Notes: generated by a model not told the origin, from the sequence alone. DNA of 64,000 bases from Coprinellus micaceus (GCA_951394405.1 OX596340.1:2232001-2296000); one strand, 5' to 3'; shown: positions 34,888 to 46,703, numbered from the stretch's first letter. Made by a program: numbers and translations.

Positions 34888-37176
34888 ATGAGCTCCTCTA
34901 CCCGGACAATGTCCCCACCACCTCTCAAGCGACGCCGGGGGTCCTCTTCGGCGAGCAATATGAGCATGCACAACGAGCTCGAAGGCCACAGAGCGACCCA
35001 CGCCATGTACATCCATCCCCCGCCCCCTTATCATGGACATTTGGCGGGACCAAGTCACCTCTCAGGGCATCCATACGACTCCCGAATGCACTACGACAGG
35101 TCACCCTACACCGTAGGACCAGGACAAGCGCCCATGACGGGCTATCCCCCTCATCTCTCGACCCCGCCAATCTTGCCGCCATCAGACCGTGTCGGGAACA
35201 TTACACGCAGTGACGCGCACGGAGCAGGCGTCACCGGCGTCGCGTCGGTATCTTTCCCTCCCTCTCATCACCCCCACCATCCCTCCTCGCCGTTGTCGAC
35301 GACACTCCCGACTCCAGGCTCTCGTTTGGACTCCCATTACCACTTCAGCGCGCAGGTCCCGCCCCCGCCACCACCACCGACGCAGGAGCTTCGGGAGCAG
35401 CAGCGAGAGGAGCAGAGGCGTTGGGAATTGGGTCAGCAGCAGGTGTATTCCCCGGCGACGCGGTTCCATTCCTCTGCCGGGCCTACGAGTGCAAACCAGG
35501 CGCATACGCAGACACCATATCGGTACCCACCTTTAACTCAAGCCCAGGAAGACCTCGCACAGGTCCCTGTACCAATCTCGAGCCCCGTCTCGAACAAGCA
35601 CACCAGCCCAACCTCGATTCAGAGCATCGGGATAAAGAGGGCCCCGTCGTTTAGCGGAAGTTTGAGCAATCCCCAGGAACCCAGCGGTTTTGCTTCAGTC
35701 CACCCAGACAAGAAGCCCAAGCTTGAACCAGGACCTCAAACACTGTCACCTACGACTACCAGGGCCTCTCTCTCGTCCCCCATAATCACATCCACACTCA
35801 GGAGACCTTCTTTTGCTTCCGAGCCCACCGGAAGAGTCCTGCCTCCACGCACCAGCCCACCTCATTTCAACCGCCGCGAGAGTACAACCACCTCCCCAGC
35901 CACAACCGCAGGCACAAACGCCACCCCCACCTCCGCAACAATGAGCACAAACGGCAACCGCTACGCCACCTCCTCCCCCGCCACTTCAACCTCGCATCAT
36001 GGGCACGGCCCCGGCATTGGAAACCCCCTTCCTCCCTTGTCTCTCAGCATTCTGGGCGTTGAACCCCTCGACGAATTTATCAAGGACATTGCGGACTTTG
36101 TTTGCCATATGATCATGACACGGCCCGAAGGGCTCGATGGCGCCATTGAGGTCGAGGCGAAGATCGGGCTTTTGAAGGAGAAGGGGTACGGAGGGCAGAG
36201 GATGTCGCTCCCCGTGAGGGTAGAGAGTATACTCGAGCCAAGTGGGATAGATGTGCGGTTCGAGAGTAATATGAGCGCGGTGCGTCCCTTTGTCCTCGAG
36301 TCCATTTCACCTCACCAAACGCCCTTGTAGGTCCAGCACAAGCACTTCAACAACCTGCTCAACAACCTCAAAACAGACCCGCCTTCTACAGCCACCAACC
36401 CGATCCAATACTCGCACCTCCATCTCGTCGATAGCTTCTACGCCGATCCTAACATGGCGCATGACCCTGTGTTACGGGATGCCCTGGCTAATCTCTCGCA
36501 AAGTGCGTTTTGCTATTTATTACCGTAGGAATGGCCTAATCCTGACCGAACGAATAGACGGACCTCCTGGTGCAGGCCGTGGTGCAGAAAAGATCAGGGT
36601 GACGCGTGACGAGAAGACGAATAGTGTTATACAATGCGTGCGGAAGATACGGTTGGGAGACTTGAACGTGTACAGCCCACAACGACCCGCGGATTGGAGG
36701 GTCAGCGTGAATTTGGAAGTCCCTGGTGAGTGTTGTTGAATGTGGTCCTCTGTGTATGTGGCTGAATAACGTTCGATCTTAGTACCACACCCCGTTGGCA
36801 CAGCCCTTTACACCCGCAGAAAGGATCGCCTACGGTACGAACATGAAGAATTCGTGATCGACCTCACACAAGTCACCACTTCCTCCACCAACGGTGGTCC
36901 TGTACGTGTTATTCCCCCTTCTCAGCCATCCGTTCCCCAACACCCTCCTTCTCACTACCACCCAACCCGCGACTTACCCTCCTCCCACAGTCAGAAAAAC
37001 TCCACGAGCTCGAGCTAGAAATCGCTCGGCCCGAGCTTCTCCTCGCAACAGCCGCGAAGAGAAACGACGTGAGCATCAGCGACCACGAGCGGAGTGCGTT
37101 CGACGAGCTGATAAGGGCGTTTGTGAATAACGCGAGGATCTTGACGAGGAATGCTCAGGGTGGGGGTTGGCAATGA
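34888..37176 (+). CDS. CET1: mRNA capping RNA 5'-triphosphatase (Cet1 family)
   Basis: Five exons (introns 36280-36330, 36503-36557, 36726-36782, 36902-36990), 678 residues. About 385 residues of Pro/Ser/Thr/His-rich disordered sequence come first (basic KRRR near the start, several poly-Pro runs). The tunnel-fold triphosphatase domain is C-terminal: DGAIEVEAKIG carries the motif-A acidic pair, VQHKHFNNLLN and VRKIRLGDLNVYSP lie in the middle, VSVNLEVPVP corresponds to the conserved strand before the last motif, and LHELELEIA holds the acidic motif C. The metal-dependent enzyme removes the gamma phosphate of nascent pre-mRNA ahead of guanylyltransferase. Start is the first ATG in frame. Confidence 0.9.
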
Positions 37177-37841
37177 TCAGGCGTCTGCGGGGGTAGGCCG
37201 GCGGGGGGTAGACAACTATGATATAGTCCTTTTGGGTGTATGTATTTTCATTTTGGCACGAGGTGCGTTGCGATCACGATGGTTCCCTAAATTCCCATCA
37301 TTGGTTAAGCGCCCGTCTGGTGGCGGTGTGTTAGTGCTAAAGTTTTAGTAAAATCTCCAGTCTAGCGACCTAAAAAGCGCTGTGGTGCTCAGGTGTCGAG
37401 TTTTGTGGATTTTTCTTCTGTTCGTATCTGTATTTTGCCAGAGAGATGAACGTTCTGAGCGCACAGTGCGCTTATGCATGCAAGATCGACAAGTTGTCTC
37501 GGAAGCTCACTGTCAGAAGCAAGAACATGGTTTGGGCCGTTCCGATTAATTTGAGGGAAACAGCTGGGGGACGCCGACGTGTCACGCCGACAGAATCAGC
37601 CGTCCACTGTAGCGCCGGTCCCAGGTCGACGCGCAAAGACTTTGAAAACTCGATCAAAAACGCCTCACGAACTGAAGTTACAGGCAGGCCTTCCAATTTC
37701 CGACAAATGGATGGAACCTTCCAGTGGGCCACCAAGCGCATTGAAACCCGGCGGACGATAGGGTACAATAACTCAAGTGGAACGGGCGGGGCGTCTCGCG
37801 ATATATATAAAGGCAGGAAACTTCTGCAAACTGTAGCACTA
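37177..37841. other. Convergent intergenic region with motif copy and TATA-like site
   Basis: Lies between the 3' ends of the triphosphatase gene (+) and F-box gene 3 (-). It contains a GGGCGCTTA copy at 37306 and, at about 37803, a + strand TATATATAAAGG pointing into the 3' end of F-box gene 3. No gene recognised; an open + strand frame at 37446-37871 has no family features. Confidence 0.45.
37306..37314 (-). promoter_or_regulatory. GGGCGCTTA motif copy
   Basis: TAAGCGCCC on the + strand between two convergent genes; no gene it obviously serves. Confidence 0.35.
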
Positions 37842-39989
37842 CTAGTGGTAGCGGAGAACGGGATCGTATGAGTCGCTTTCCGCATCAAAGGTACGGTACC
37901 AAATAGTATCTCCCGAATCATCGAAGGTCTTCCGATACAACCAGTGTCTCCCCTGTTCCACTATGTACTTGGTGTACTCAAGGTGCCTGAAGTCAGACAG
38001 GCATACAAACCGCTGAGAGAGCTCTTCCAACAGGACTCTCGTGCATTGCTCGTCCCGGTTCTTCAGGTTATAGGGCCACCGTCGCAACTCCTCCCAGGGT
38101 ACAGGGCTACAGCGGGATTCGACTTGCGGGCTTCCGAAACGTCCGTAGAGCCTGAGACTTTGTATGGTGGAAGGTAGAGGATAATAGCCACGAGCGATGA
38201 GGTAGACGATTTCCTTGAGGTGAAAATCAATTTGAAAAAGGGCGAGCATCGAGCCACAGCGACTTACTAAGATATCCTGTGGCTTTGATAGCGGAATACC
38301 AGTGTTGGGGTCACATTCGGCAAAAGGTTTGCCCAATTGGCCTAAAACGGCTTTATCTGGCATTGGAGGTAGTGTGTCTGGGTCCGACGTCACGACGTCG
38401 TAGTGGGTTTCGGTCACTTCCGATGGCCGAGGGTGGATATTCCGCCAAGGGCCCCAATTCTTCTCCCCTACCCCTCGAAAAGTCATGACCCTGTGGCGGA
38501 TAGGGGAAAGATTCGATCCTGCGACCTCCGAATTAGTTAAAATTGATGCCACGTCATTTCGTACGTCTTGTTCCAACATTTCTAACAGGCCCTCCTCCAC
38601 AAGCTCCTCATCGGTGTCCATAAAAGGCCTCGGAGGGACCATACGTCGGAGTTCTGGTCGTACTGGTTCTGGTATGGTTTCTCCTGCCACTGCCACTCTC
38701 AGGTCGAGTAGGGAAGGGAACTTGGCGGAGAGGTACGGGAGGAGGAGCCACACAGGGGCGATAACGGGGAAGGAAGGAAGGTGGAGGGTAGTGACTGTAG
38801 CCGTGGACATCGTGAGGGGTCGAAGGAAGCTATCGAGGTCTTCCGCGGTCTCAGCGAGGTACCTCGCCTCCACATGCATAGACCCATCCAAGCGAAGGTC
38901 TTTCAGAGGACGGCCTGGGACAAGGACCATTGCCCATTCAAGAGGACAGGCAAGGGTATCAAGGATGGGCATGAACTTCGTTGGAAGTGGGGAGGCGATG
39001 AGCACGGAGGGTGGACAACCTTCCATAGTGAGCTTGCGAAGCGCTGGTGTGCCCTCCAGGAATCGGAAGATGGAGGAGGTGGGGAGCGATGAGGAAGCCT
39101 GGTCGTCTGAAAAATCCCAGTGTAGAGTATGAAGGCGCCTAAATTCACCGCGCCTTGATGTACTGGCGTAGAGCTGTTCGAACACGGGTTCAACAGTAGG
39201 GTACCCATTGCCGAACGTGACATCGAGCTGTTCGATGTGAAGAGGGGAGATAAGATCGAAGGCGCTGGCAATGTGATTGTTTGGGATAGCGTCTTTCGGC
39301 GAGTCCGAGTCTGCGTCCAGGTCGAAGGCGTGGATGGGGGCAATAAACCCGAACGAGAGGGCGGTGATGGAGGTGAGGGGAAAGGTCGACGCTGGAAACC
39401 AACAAAAATCGAAACGGAGCTGGGTCAAATTCGGGTGCGAGTCCAGCACTGTCAAGAGCTCGCGCTCGACAGGGTACCTGAAGAGCTCCAATCGGCGAAC
39501 ATTAGTGAAAGCTGGGAGCTGTTTGAGGAGGGTGTGTTGGAAACGGAGAAGGGCATCGAAGACTGCCCTCAAAGGCGTCTGTCTCCCGGATGGCGGCTGG
39601 AAGGGGTTGGGCAGGTAAGGGTCTGTGGGACCGCCTTCGTATAGGCGGATCGTCATTTTCCGCGGTCGGGTTGCGAGGACACGGTGGGTTCCAATTAGGC
39701 TGAGCCTCGTTTCTGACGTGACGATACCGTCCATGCTCTCTTCCCACTCTTCCCATGCAGGACCATCGACATTTGCAAAATCGATGCCGGCGTTCGCGTT
39801 CATGGCTACCTCCCGGAAGAGGAACATCTGGCAGATATCTGCGAAGAGGCGGCAGACAAGGCAAAGCGATTTAGCCCGCCGACGCCCCAATTCCAGTTCA
39901 TTTCGAAGAATGTCTTGCCAAAGCTCAACCGGTAGCGAGAGCGCTCCTCTGAAATAGGTCCGAACCATCGCTGGGCTGTGATTCGGCAA
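37842..39989 (-). CDS. F-box protein, family member 3
   Basis: 697 residues in two exons. The 54-nt intron 38214-38267 is in frame and stop-free, so the two exons look like one long frame; splicing joins PQDIL to EIVYLIARGYYPLP, matching the sister genes. F-box: LSLPVELWQDILRNE with SLCLVCRLFADICQ. Shared blocks: FRYPVERELLTVLDSHP, RFDFCWFPASTFPLTSIT, SPLHIEQLDVTFG, ACPLEWAMVLVPGRPLKDLR and TTLHLPSFPVIAPVWLLLPY. It lacks the PGSPWR-type insert after the F-box that members 2 and 4 have. Expected to be an SCF substrate adaptor; target unknown. In tandem with member 4 on the same strand. Confidence 0.87.
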   Translation of the reverse strand: MPNHSPAMVRTYFRGALSLPVELWQDILRNELELGRRRAKSLCLVCRLFADICQMFLFREVAMNANAGIDFANVDGPAWEEWEESMDGIVTSETRLSLIGTHRVLATRPRKMTIRLYEGGPTDPYLPNPFQPPSGRQTPLRAVFDALLRFQHTLLKQLPAFTNVRRLELFRYPVERELLTVLDSHPNLTQLRFDFCWFPASTFPLTSITALSFGFIAPIHAFDLDADSDSPKDAIPNNHIASAFDLISPLHIEQLDVTFGNGYPTVEPVFEQLYASTSRRGEFRRLHTLHWDFSDDQASSSLPTSSIFRFLEGTPALRKLTMEGCPPSVLIASPLPTKFMPILDTLACPLEWAMVLVPGRPLKDLRLDGSMHVEARYLAETAEDLDSFLRPLTMSTATVTTLHLPSFPVIAPVWLLLPYLSAKFPSLLDLRVAVAGETIPEPVRPELRRMVPPRPFMDTDEELVEEGLLEMLEQDVRNDVASILTNSEVAGSNLSPIRHRVMTFRGVGEKNWGPWRNIHPRPSEVTETHYDVVTSDPDTLPPMPDKAVLGQLGKPFAECDPNTGIPLSKPQDILVSRCGSMLALFQIDFHLKEIVYLIARGYYPLPSTIQSLRLYGRFGSPQVESRCSPVPWEELRRWPYNLKNRDEQCTRVLLEELSQRFVCLSDFRHLEYTKYIVEQGRHWLYRKTFDDSGDTIWYRTFDAESDSYDPVLRYH

Positions 39990-40513
39990 TAAATTTCATC
40001 TCAACTTTGACCAGTGGGCGTGAGGAGGACGAACCGATGTCAAAGGGTAGCTTCGGCTGGGGCGAAAGAAGACTTTGGTTTTCGAATTGTCTCATCGAAA
40101 TATCGTTTAGGCATTTGTCCGTGGGAATTGTAGCGAGGGCTTGGAGTCATGCATCGCTCGACATCCTCTAGCTGCGCCGCGTTACCTCGTCGCGCTTCAC
40201 TCGGGTTATGGGCCCCATGTTGTAAGGGAAGCCTTGTTTGTCGCAGCGATCGCTCTTGTGACTAGTCGCAGCAACCATCTGAGGCGATATGGTATATGAC
40301 GGACAGTCGAAGGGCATTGGACAACGAAACCCTCCATTTAAGCGCTCAGCTCGGAAGAGGAAGGAGAACGTATTTCTACCAGTTAGTGGCAAACTGAGAT
40401 CACGGTTGTATATTCCCAATCATTGGAGAGCCAGCAAACAAGAAGATAGAATAGGCCACCCTTTTCGCGACCAGCCCAGGTTCCTGCGCAGAAACAACCG
40501 CAGCTGGATGGCA
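39990..40513. other. Intergenic region between F-box genes 3 and 4
   Basis: 5' flank of member 3 and 3' flank of member 4. It holds the variant motif at 40339. Confidence 0.5.
40339..40347 (-). promoter_or_regulatory. GAGCGCTTA variant motif upstream of F-box gene 3
   Basis: TTTAAGCGCTC on the + strand, i.e. GAGCGCTTAAA in gene orientation, about 350 bp before the ATG. One mismatch from the recurrent 9-mer. Confidence 0.45.
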
Positions 40514-42699
40514 CTAATACAATGCCCTCTCCCAGTCGGAGGTAACGGCCCAAATAGGACCTCCCCCCAAACTATCCAAGGTCTTGGAATACAACCTGTC
40601 TCTCCCGCGTTCGGCAATATCTTTGTGCCTGAGAAGGGAGAGGGACCCGTACCGCTGAGAAAGCTCTTTCAAAGCAGCCTTGGTGCACAACTCCTCTTCC
40701 TTCCGGCCGTCGAGATAGCTTTGCGACCGACTAAAATGTTGGGCCCCGGTGCGTGAGTAGCGCATGAGCGATGCCTTCTCGAAACAGGAGCAGAGGGTGA
40801 GGCTTTGGATCGTCGAAGGCAACGGGTAGTATCCACGAGCGAGGAAATACACGAGGTCCTGTTGGAGGAAATGAGTGTGAATAAAGTTGGTGGGAGTTGA
40901 AGAACGGCGCTTACCAAGGCGGTCTGAGGTTTCGATAGCGGGATGCAGGTGTGAGGGTCACGTTCGGCGAAATAGGCGTCCAACGGTGCAAGTGCAGTCT
41001 GAGATGTTAAAAGTGGTTCGTCCTGGATTGAAGCCTTGGTGATACTTGGGTCGAATGAGGGTACCTGTAACACGGCTGGGGGCCCCATTGGAGGCTTCGA
41101 CTCTCCCTCCGTCGCTCCTACCACCCCTCGAAAAGCCATCACCCTGTCGAGAACATGCGGGAAGCTCGGCTGTGCGGCTGCCAGGTTGCCAGTCAGAGTT
41201 GCTTCTACATTGTTTCGCAAGTCTTGTTCCAACACTTCCAACAATCTCTCCTCCACAAGCTGCTCTGTGGTGTCGATGAAAGGGCTCGGAGGTCCAGGGT
41301 CGTACCCGCAGCGCGGTCTGAAAGCACGCTTGGCTACGGTTTCCCCGGCCACCGCGACTCTCAAGTCGCGTAGGAAAGGGAACCTGGCGGTAAGGTACGG
41401 TATGAGGAGCCACACGGGCCCCACGGCGGGAAAGGGAGGAAGGTGGAGAGTGGTGATTGCGGCGGTGGACAACGTGAGTGGTCGGAAGAAATCGTCGAGC
41501 TCTTCCCCAGTCCCAGCGAAACCCTTCAACTCGTTGGCTTTCACTGTGTGATATAGGCGAAGGTCTTGAAGGGGCCGGCCTGGGACAAGGAGTCTTGCCC
41601 ACCCTAGCGGACAGGTAAGAGCGTCGAGCATTGGTAGGTGTTTTGTTGGAAAGGGGTAAGCGACGGGCAAAGAAGGTGGATGCCCCTGAACAGCGAGCTT
41701 GCGTACGGCTGGGGTGCGCTCTAAGAATTGAAAGACGAGGGAGGGCGAGAGCGAAAATCCCTTATCGTCTGCAAAGTTCCAGAGTAGATTTTGGAGGCGC
41801 TGAAATTCACCGTGGCCGGAGATCCTTGCCACGAGTTGCTTGAACACAGGCCCGACGGCATCGTCTTCACTCCCAAACGTGATATTGAGCTGTTCTATGT
41901 GAGGAGGGGAGATAAGATTGAAGGCGCTGGAAACGTGGTGGTCTGGGATAGCGTCGTACGGCGAGCTTGCGTCTTCATCGTCTGGGGTGAAATAAAATGG
42001 AAGAGCATGGCTGCCGGGGATAAAACCGAATGAGAGGATGGTAATGGAAGTGAGGGGCGAGGTCGATTCCGGGAACCAACAAAAATCAAAACGAAGTTCA
42101 GTCAAACTCTGGTGAGAGTCCACCGCTGTCAGGAGCTTGTTGTCAACAGGGTATTTGACGAGTTCTAACAGGCGAAGGTTGGAGAGAGCCGGGATGTGCT
42201 TGAGCAATGTGTGTCGGTAGCGAAGCAGCGCGTCGAAGACTGCTCTTGAAAGCATCTGCGCTGCTGATGGCGCTTGAAAAGGGTTGGGGGGGTAGGGGCT
42301 GCGATGACCATTTCCATATCCGCAGATTGTCAACTTCCTAGTTCGCGTCGCGAGGTCGTGGGTTCCAATGAGGGCAAGCCTACATTCCGAAGTGATGATG
42401 TTCCGCATGTCCTTCTCCCACTCTTCCCAACACCATTCTTGCACGGGCCATCGTTTCGCGTCCGGCGACCGCCACGGGGAACCAGGACGGCCATAACTCC
42501 GATTTTTGTAATCAATCCCAGCGTTTGCACTCATTGAGACCTCCTCGAAGAGAGATGGTTGGCAGATATCCGCGAAGAGTCGACAGACAAGGGAGAACGA
42601 TTTGATCTGTTGCCGATTGGGGTAGGGTCCGCCTCGCAGGATGCGTTCCCAAAGCTCAGGGGGTATGCGGAGCCCTTCCCTGCAATCGACTTGAGCCAT
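40514..42699 (-). CDS. F-box protein, family member 4
   Basis: 709 residues in two exons, intron 40859-40914 at the family position. F-box: LRIPPELWERILRGG with SFSLVCRLFADICQ. Then RPGSPWRSPDAKRWPVQEW, a block shared with member 2. Further blocks: VKYPVDNKLLTAVDSH, LRFDFCWFPESTSPLTSIT, SPPHIEQLNITFG, LVPGRPLQDLRLY, TTLHLPPFPAVGPVWLLIPY and, after the intron, DLVYFLARGYYPLPSTIQSL. Its closest relative in the window appears to be member 3 or 2. Expected to act as an SCF ubiquitin-ligase adaptor. The promoter has a TATATAAG box and the GGGCGCTTA motif. Confidence 0.88.
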
Positions 42700-42840
42700 C
42701 CCACTGTGTGCCGGGTCGTATTAAGCCTCAGAACAAGTTTGGACGATAGGTATCGGAAGCACGAACCAGCGCCTAACTTTGACCGGAGGGATGTAGCGGT
42801 GAAAGGGGACTTCTGTTCCTTCACAGCGACTTGACCTGAC

Positions 42841-42848
42841 CTTATATA
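42841..42848 (-). promoter_or_regulatory. TATA box of F-box gene 4
   Basis: TATATAAG in gene orientation, about 140 bp before the ATG and about 115 bp downstream of the GGGCGCTTA copy. Confidence 0.45.
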
Positions 42849-42961
42849 TTTGCGCACGCCCCTGAAACGCCGGTGTGCTCGGGTAGGAGGGACACATAGA
42901 AGGAGGTCTTGTGGGAATTGTGACAAGGTTTGTGGTCACAAGATGATAGCCAGTGGCCATT

Positions 42962-42970
42962 TAAGCGCCC
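42962..42970 (-). promoter_or_regulatory. GGGCGCTTA motif upstream of F-box gene 4
   Basis: GGGCGCTTAAATGG in gene orientation, about 263 bp before the ATG. Confidence 0.5.
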
Positions 42971-43337
42971 AATCTGCGCCCATGGCCCCAATTTGTCGAA
43001 ACCAGGATTCACTTGGGGCGATCCGGGGGCGTTATGTACAAAGGCTTTTGGAGGAGTACTTGGAGCTAGGCGGCTGGTGGCCAGCCGAAACCAGTTCGAA
43101 TATTCGATTTGGCGACATGGTCCCTTCACAAAGCTTCCCCAGCGTTCGTCCAGAAACGGAGACGGAGGTGTAAGGACGTCCTGAAGGCGCTGGCCAAGCG
43201 CTGGTTCTGAGATGTCAAGGTCGGAGAAGAGTTCGTAGACAGACGTCGCCGGTTGGAGTTTGTCGTCGGCAATGATGGCAAACACTACGAGCGCGTCGCG
43301 TCGAACGGCGTCAAAGGCCTTTTCTGATTCAACCACG

Positions 43338-45221
43338 ATGGCACCCAGTGTCCTATACCACTGCCCCTGCCTTTCGACATCTGAGATACCCCCTCCACCA
43401 CACCTCCCATCCTCATCCCACAGTTTCCATCCTCTGAACACCCTCTTCTTCTGCGAAGAATGCGACGCTGTCCGTTGCAACCGATGCGTTTCCGTCGAAG
43501 TCAGCAGCTACTATTGCCCAAACTGTCTATTTGAAGTACCTAGTGCGAGCGTAAGAGCTGAGAAGAACAGGTGTGTGGCCTTCGTGGCCTTTGGACTCCA
43601 TGGATTGAACGTATCCTTAGATGTGCTCGAAATTGCTTCATGTGTCCCAACTGCAGAAACACCCTTGCAGCAGTGCCCGCCGATCCAGAGTCTGGCGATG
43701 GTCGAATACCTGCTGGAGTCACAGAAGGGCCATATATCATGTACTGCAACTATTGCAGATGGGACTCTGCAGAGATCGGCATCACCTTCGAGAAACCCAC
43801 TGGGCTTGCAGGTCGGTGCGCCTCCTCAGTTGTCCCCTGTGGTATTGGCTAATCGAGACTGCAGCACAGCTCCAAAAGTACGAAGACTCTGCACCAGACT
43901 CTCTCGAATTCGACAGGCTCAAGGAGCATTTTGACGCCTTCCTCCGAACCTCTGCCCTCGCGGCGTCCACCTCTGGTACCCATCATCATTCCACCCACCA
44001 CTCACATTCGCTTCATACCAACTCCATCACAGCTGCTGCCTCCGCCGCCCTGGCACGCGATATCCCTGGGGTTGGCAAGTATAACCCTCTCGCACGAAGC
44101 ACGACGGGTCGTGGAAATGGAAAGGACAGGAGCGTCAACAAGGACGAGATGGTCGAGTACCGAAGCCGGTCGGAGATTGCGCAGACAGCGGGGGCGGGAG
44201 GTGGGGAGCCTGACGTTGAGCTCATGAATAGCCTCGAGGAAGTGGGCGAAGTTGCGAGTCTGGAACAGAGGTGGGAGAACAGTTGGGTGACACCGCTGCA
44301 AACAAAGTGAGTGCTATTTCCTACTCACTGAATGTCGTTGCCGACAATATGCAGGCACTTGAAACCTATTCGAATTCCTCTACACTCTAAACGCTCGAAG
44401 CGATGCCCGGCGTGTACACATATCCTGATCAAACCTGAGCAGAAGTCGCAATCTGTACGGTACAAGATTAAGCTCATGGCGGCCAACTACCTCCCCGGTA
44501 TCGTCATCGTTCTCCCTCACATCCGCCAAATACGTGAAGAACTCTCGAAACGCAACCTCGGCAAGTCGGTCGCTGCGCAAGTGGATGAACCCGCCGCGGG
44601 CATGATCGCTGGGAACACCTACGAATTCCAACTCAACCTAACTAACCCCCTGTACGACCCTATTGAGGTCCGTCTCTCAGTGCAAAGAGTACACGTCTCC
44701 ACGGCCCCAGGCGGGACAGCAGAAAAGGCAAGGAGACCACCGTTTGCAGTTTCTCTGCCTACTGCAAAGTTCCCTATATCCCCGTTCGCGGAAGCATGGG
44801 AGTACGAAGATGACGAGGATATGTTTGGCGTTGAGGATGACGAGCTGGGGATCGGGATGGGTTCGTCCCTTTCGGCTTCAGTGAGGGGTGGAAGAGAAAA
44901 GGATGGGAGGACGAGGCCGAAGACCGTTGGGGTCCTGGAGCGCAAGGCGAACAAGACGGTTGTAGGAGGTGAGGTGGTCATTGGGAAGGAGGCCCAGGGC
45001 GGTGTCAAGGTACTGTCGCCTCGAGTCTCTAGTTTCGTTCCTGATGCTAATGGAATACACAGTTTAACATGCTGGTTTCGTATACGTACCGCTCAGATGA
45101 TGCGGAGGGTGGTGAGCTTGGTGGTCACCCCTCAAAGCCAGAGATCAGGAGATTCGAGTTCTATACAGTGGTAGACCTAGGACCTATCATTTCGAGAGAG
45201 GAGATTCGGATGGAGCTGTAA
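43338..45221 (+). CDS. Dynactin subunit p62 (dynactin subunit 4)
   Basis: Five exons (introns 43571-43620, 43812-43864, 44307-44354, 45010-45062), 559 residues. The N-terminus carries cysteine pairs of a zinc-binding fold: FFCEECDAVRCNRCV, YYCPNCLFEVPS, CFMCPNCRNTL and MYCNYCRWDS. The middle has a His-rich, disordered stretch. PLHSKRSKRCPACTHILIKP is the family's second cysteine block. The C-terminal beta region ends FEFYTVVDLGPIISREEIR. p62 sits on the pointed end of the Arp1 filament of dynactin, which links dynein to cargo and nuclei. All exon joins restore family motifs. Confidence 0.93.
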
Positions 45222-45712
45222 CACGACTTTTGTTTTCTGGCATTGCGCGCGTCCTGTGGCTTTTGTGTCCCCTGCAGCAAATTAGACGGGCGCCTAATTG
45301 AAGAGGTCTACTATTTGCAACGGCATTGGAGAGGAAGTGGTGCTATGAACGCCGTTTGGTACAGGGGGGACGAGAGACCGCAGGTTATACGAAAGAGGAC
45401 TTCGCCAACTGAGGGAGGGGATCGAGAGGGTGTGATTTGAGGTTGGGTTGATCGAAAGATGGATGAGATGTCCGGCAAGATCGAGTATCTGAATGTGTTG
45501 AATATGCCGGGTAGCTCCTGTGCTGTAAACAAGTCAGTGCATCGTCGAGAAAGTATGAAGCGGATGCTTACTGTCGCCGTCGCCCAGAACAAAGATAATG
45601 GTGCCTCACTTGTTCCTTCCTGCCATACCGTTTCCAAGGGTAGAAAGCGGTATTATTACAGTGGTATTACAAGCAACATGCAGGAAGATATATGAAAGAG
45701 AAAGGTCCAAGA
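45222..45712. other. Convergent intergenic region p62 / RPB7
   Basis: 3' flanks of both genes; nothing else seen. Confidence 0.5.
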
Positions 45713-46535
45713 TTAGTCGATGACACCGAGATGGTCCTCCTTGATCGTCCCAATGGCGAACTGGGTAGAAGGTTAGCCAGTGCATTACACGCTGATACGC
45801 TCCACGTACGATCTCAGTTGCGTCTACACGGGTACCGACGATTTTTAGCCGCACCCGCGTGTTCTTTTCTATGATCTAGTGCACCTCGTCAGCACTCAAG
45901 TTTTCAAGGCAGACGCCTATTCAGTCCTAACCTGGTCTTCTGAAGCAAACGATGGTGGATTAGAATTAGGATCGAAGCGCATGTCGGGGTGAATGAGCTG
46001 TCCAAAGCGCGTCAGAACCAGAATGTAGGCGAAGGAAACAAGACGAACTTGTTGAGACACAAAAACAGACAGTGGTCCAACGTCTGCAAAGAATCCCATC
46101 TAGACAGAACCTCAGCCCTCATTGAATCAGCCTTCATGACAGAGGCAGCGCACCTTATTGACGTTATTGACCACGCCGTCGACAACCTCTCCCTTGAACG
46201 GCTTGAACACAATGGCTCGGTACCGCGTGATGAATTCGGCCTGACCACTCCCGCTCAACACCATCCCCTTCCCAATGTCCAGTATTGACACCACCGCGAT
46301 GATATAGCCAAATTGACCCGAACATGTTCCTTCTACATCTGCGTAGAGTTTTGACTCCAAGAACGACAGCATACGCGGTCCGAAGTAGGACGGGTGCAGC
46401 AGAATTGTATGCGTTAGTTCTTTCTGTGAAATTTCATGTCGAGGGTGGTATGGATAGGGAATTGAGCCATTGACGGTAAAATTGTCAGAGACACGGCGAC
46501 TCTCCCAGGTCTGCAGCACGTACGATGAAGAACAT
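45713..46535 (-). CDS. RPB7: RNA polymerase II subunit RPB7
   Basis: Six exons (introns 46424-46523, 46100-46153, 45998-46048, 45876-45931, 45761-45809) yield 170 residues, the expected size. Exon 1 codes only for MFFI. Landmarks: HTILLHPSYFGPRM, VEGTCSGQFGYIIAV, YRAIVFKPFKGEVVDGVV, MGFFADVGPLSVFVS, MRFDPNSNPPSFASEDQ, RLKIVGTRVDATEI and FAIGTIKEDHLGVI. RPB7 pairs with RPB4 as the stalk of RNA polymerase II and binds emerging RNA through its OB fold. The 51-nt third intron is in frame and stop-free but is removed by homology. It diverges from the adaptin-binding gene with 168 bp between start codons. Confidence 0.96.
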
Positions 46536-46703
46536 GGCCGCGGTAGTGATGGACGAAGAAGAGAACCATCGACGCGCCGGCGTTGAGTCCAGGATTGGGT
46601 CAAGTGGCGGTGCTGATATACCTTCGTCCTGACCATCACTGGTCCTCGTATCGCGGACTACAATACAGGCCTTGTGCGACTCTCAAAGTCGTCAGGAGCA
46701 GCC
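46536..46703. promoter_or_regulatory. 168-bp bidirectional promoter RPB7 / adaptin-binding gene
   Basis: The entire space between two divergent ATGs. No TATA box recognised. Confidence 0.5.

Larger units (their letters stand above)
42700..43337. other. Divergent intergenic region F-box gene 4 / dynactin p62
   Basis: Contains the F-box gene 4 TATA box (42841) and motif copy (42962). A 212-codon open frame on the - strand spans most of it and runs into the p62 gene; see rejected items. Confidence 0.5.

Noticed and set aside
42842..43480. 212-codon open frame on the - strand between F-box gene 4 and p62
   Set aside because: It overlaps the well-supported first exon of dynactin p62, matches no family I know, and its 3' part is intergenic sequence holding the TATA box and motif of F-box gene 4.
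10367..46048. In-frame, stop-free introns in Rad60-type, severin, F-box 3 and RPB7 genes, considered as retained-intron coding or inteins
   Set aside because: Four cases in about 80 introns is no more than expected for 48-60-nt introns (one third are multiples of three). Homology clearly requires removal in each case.
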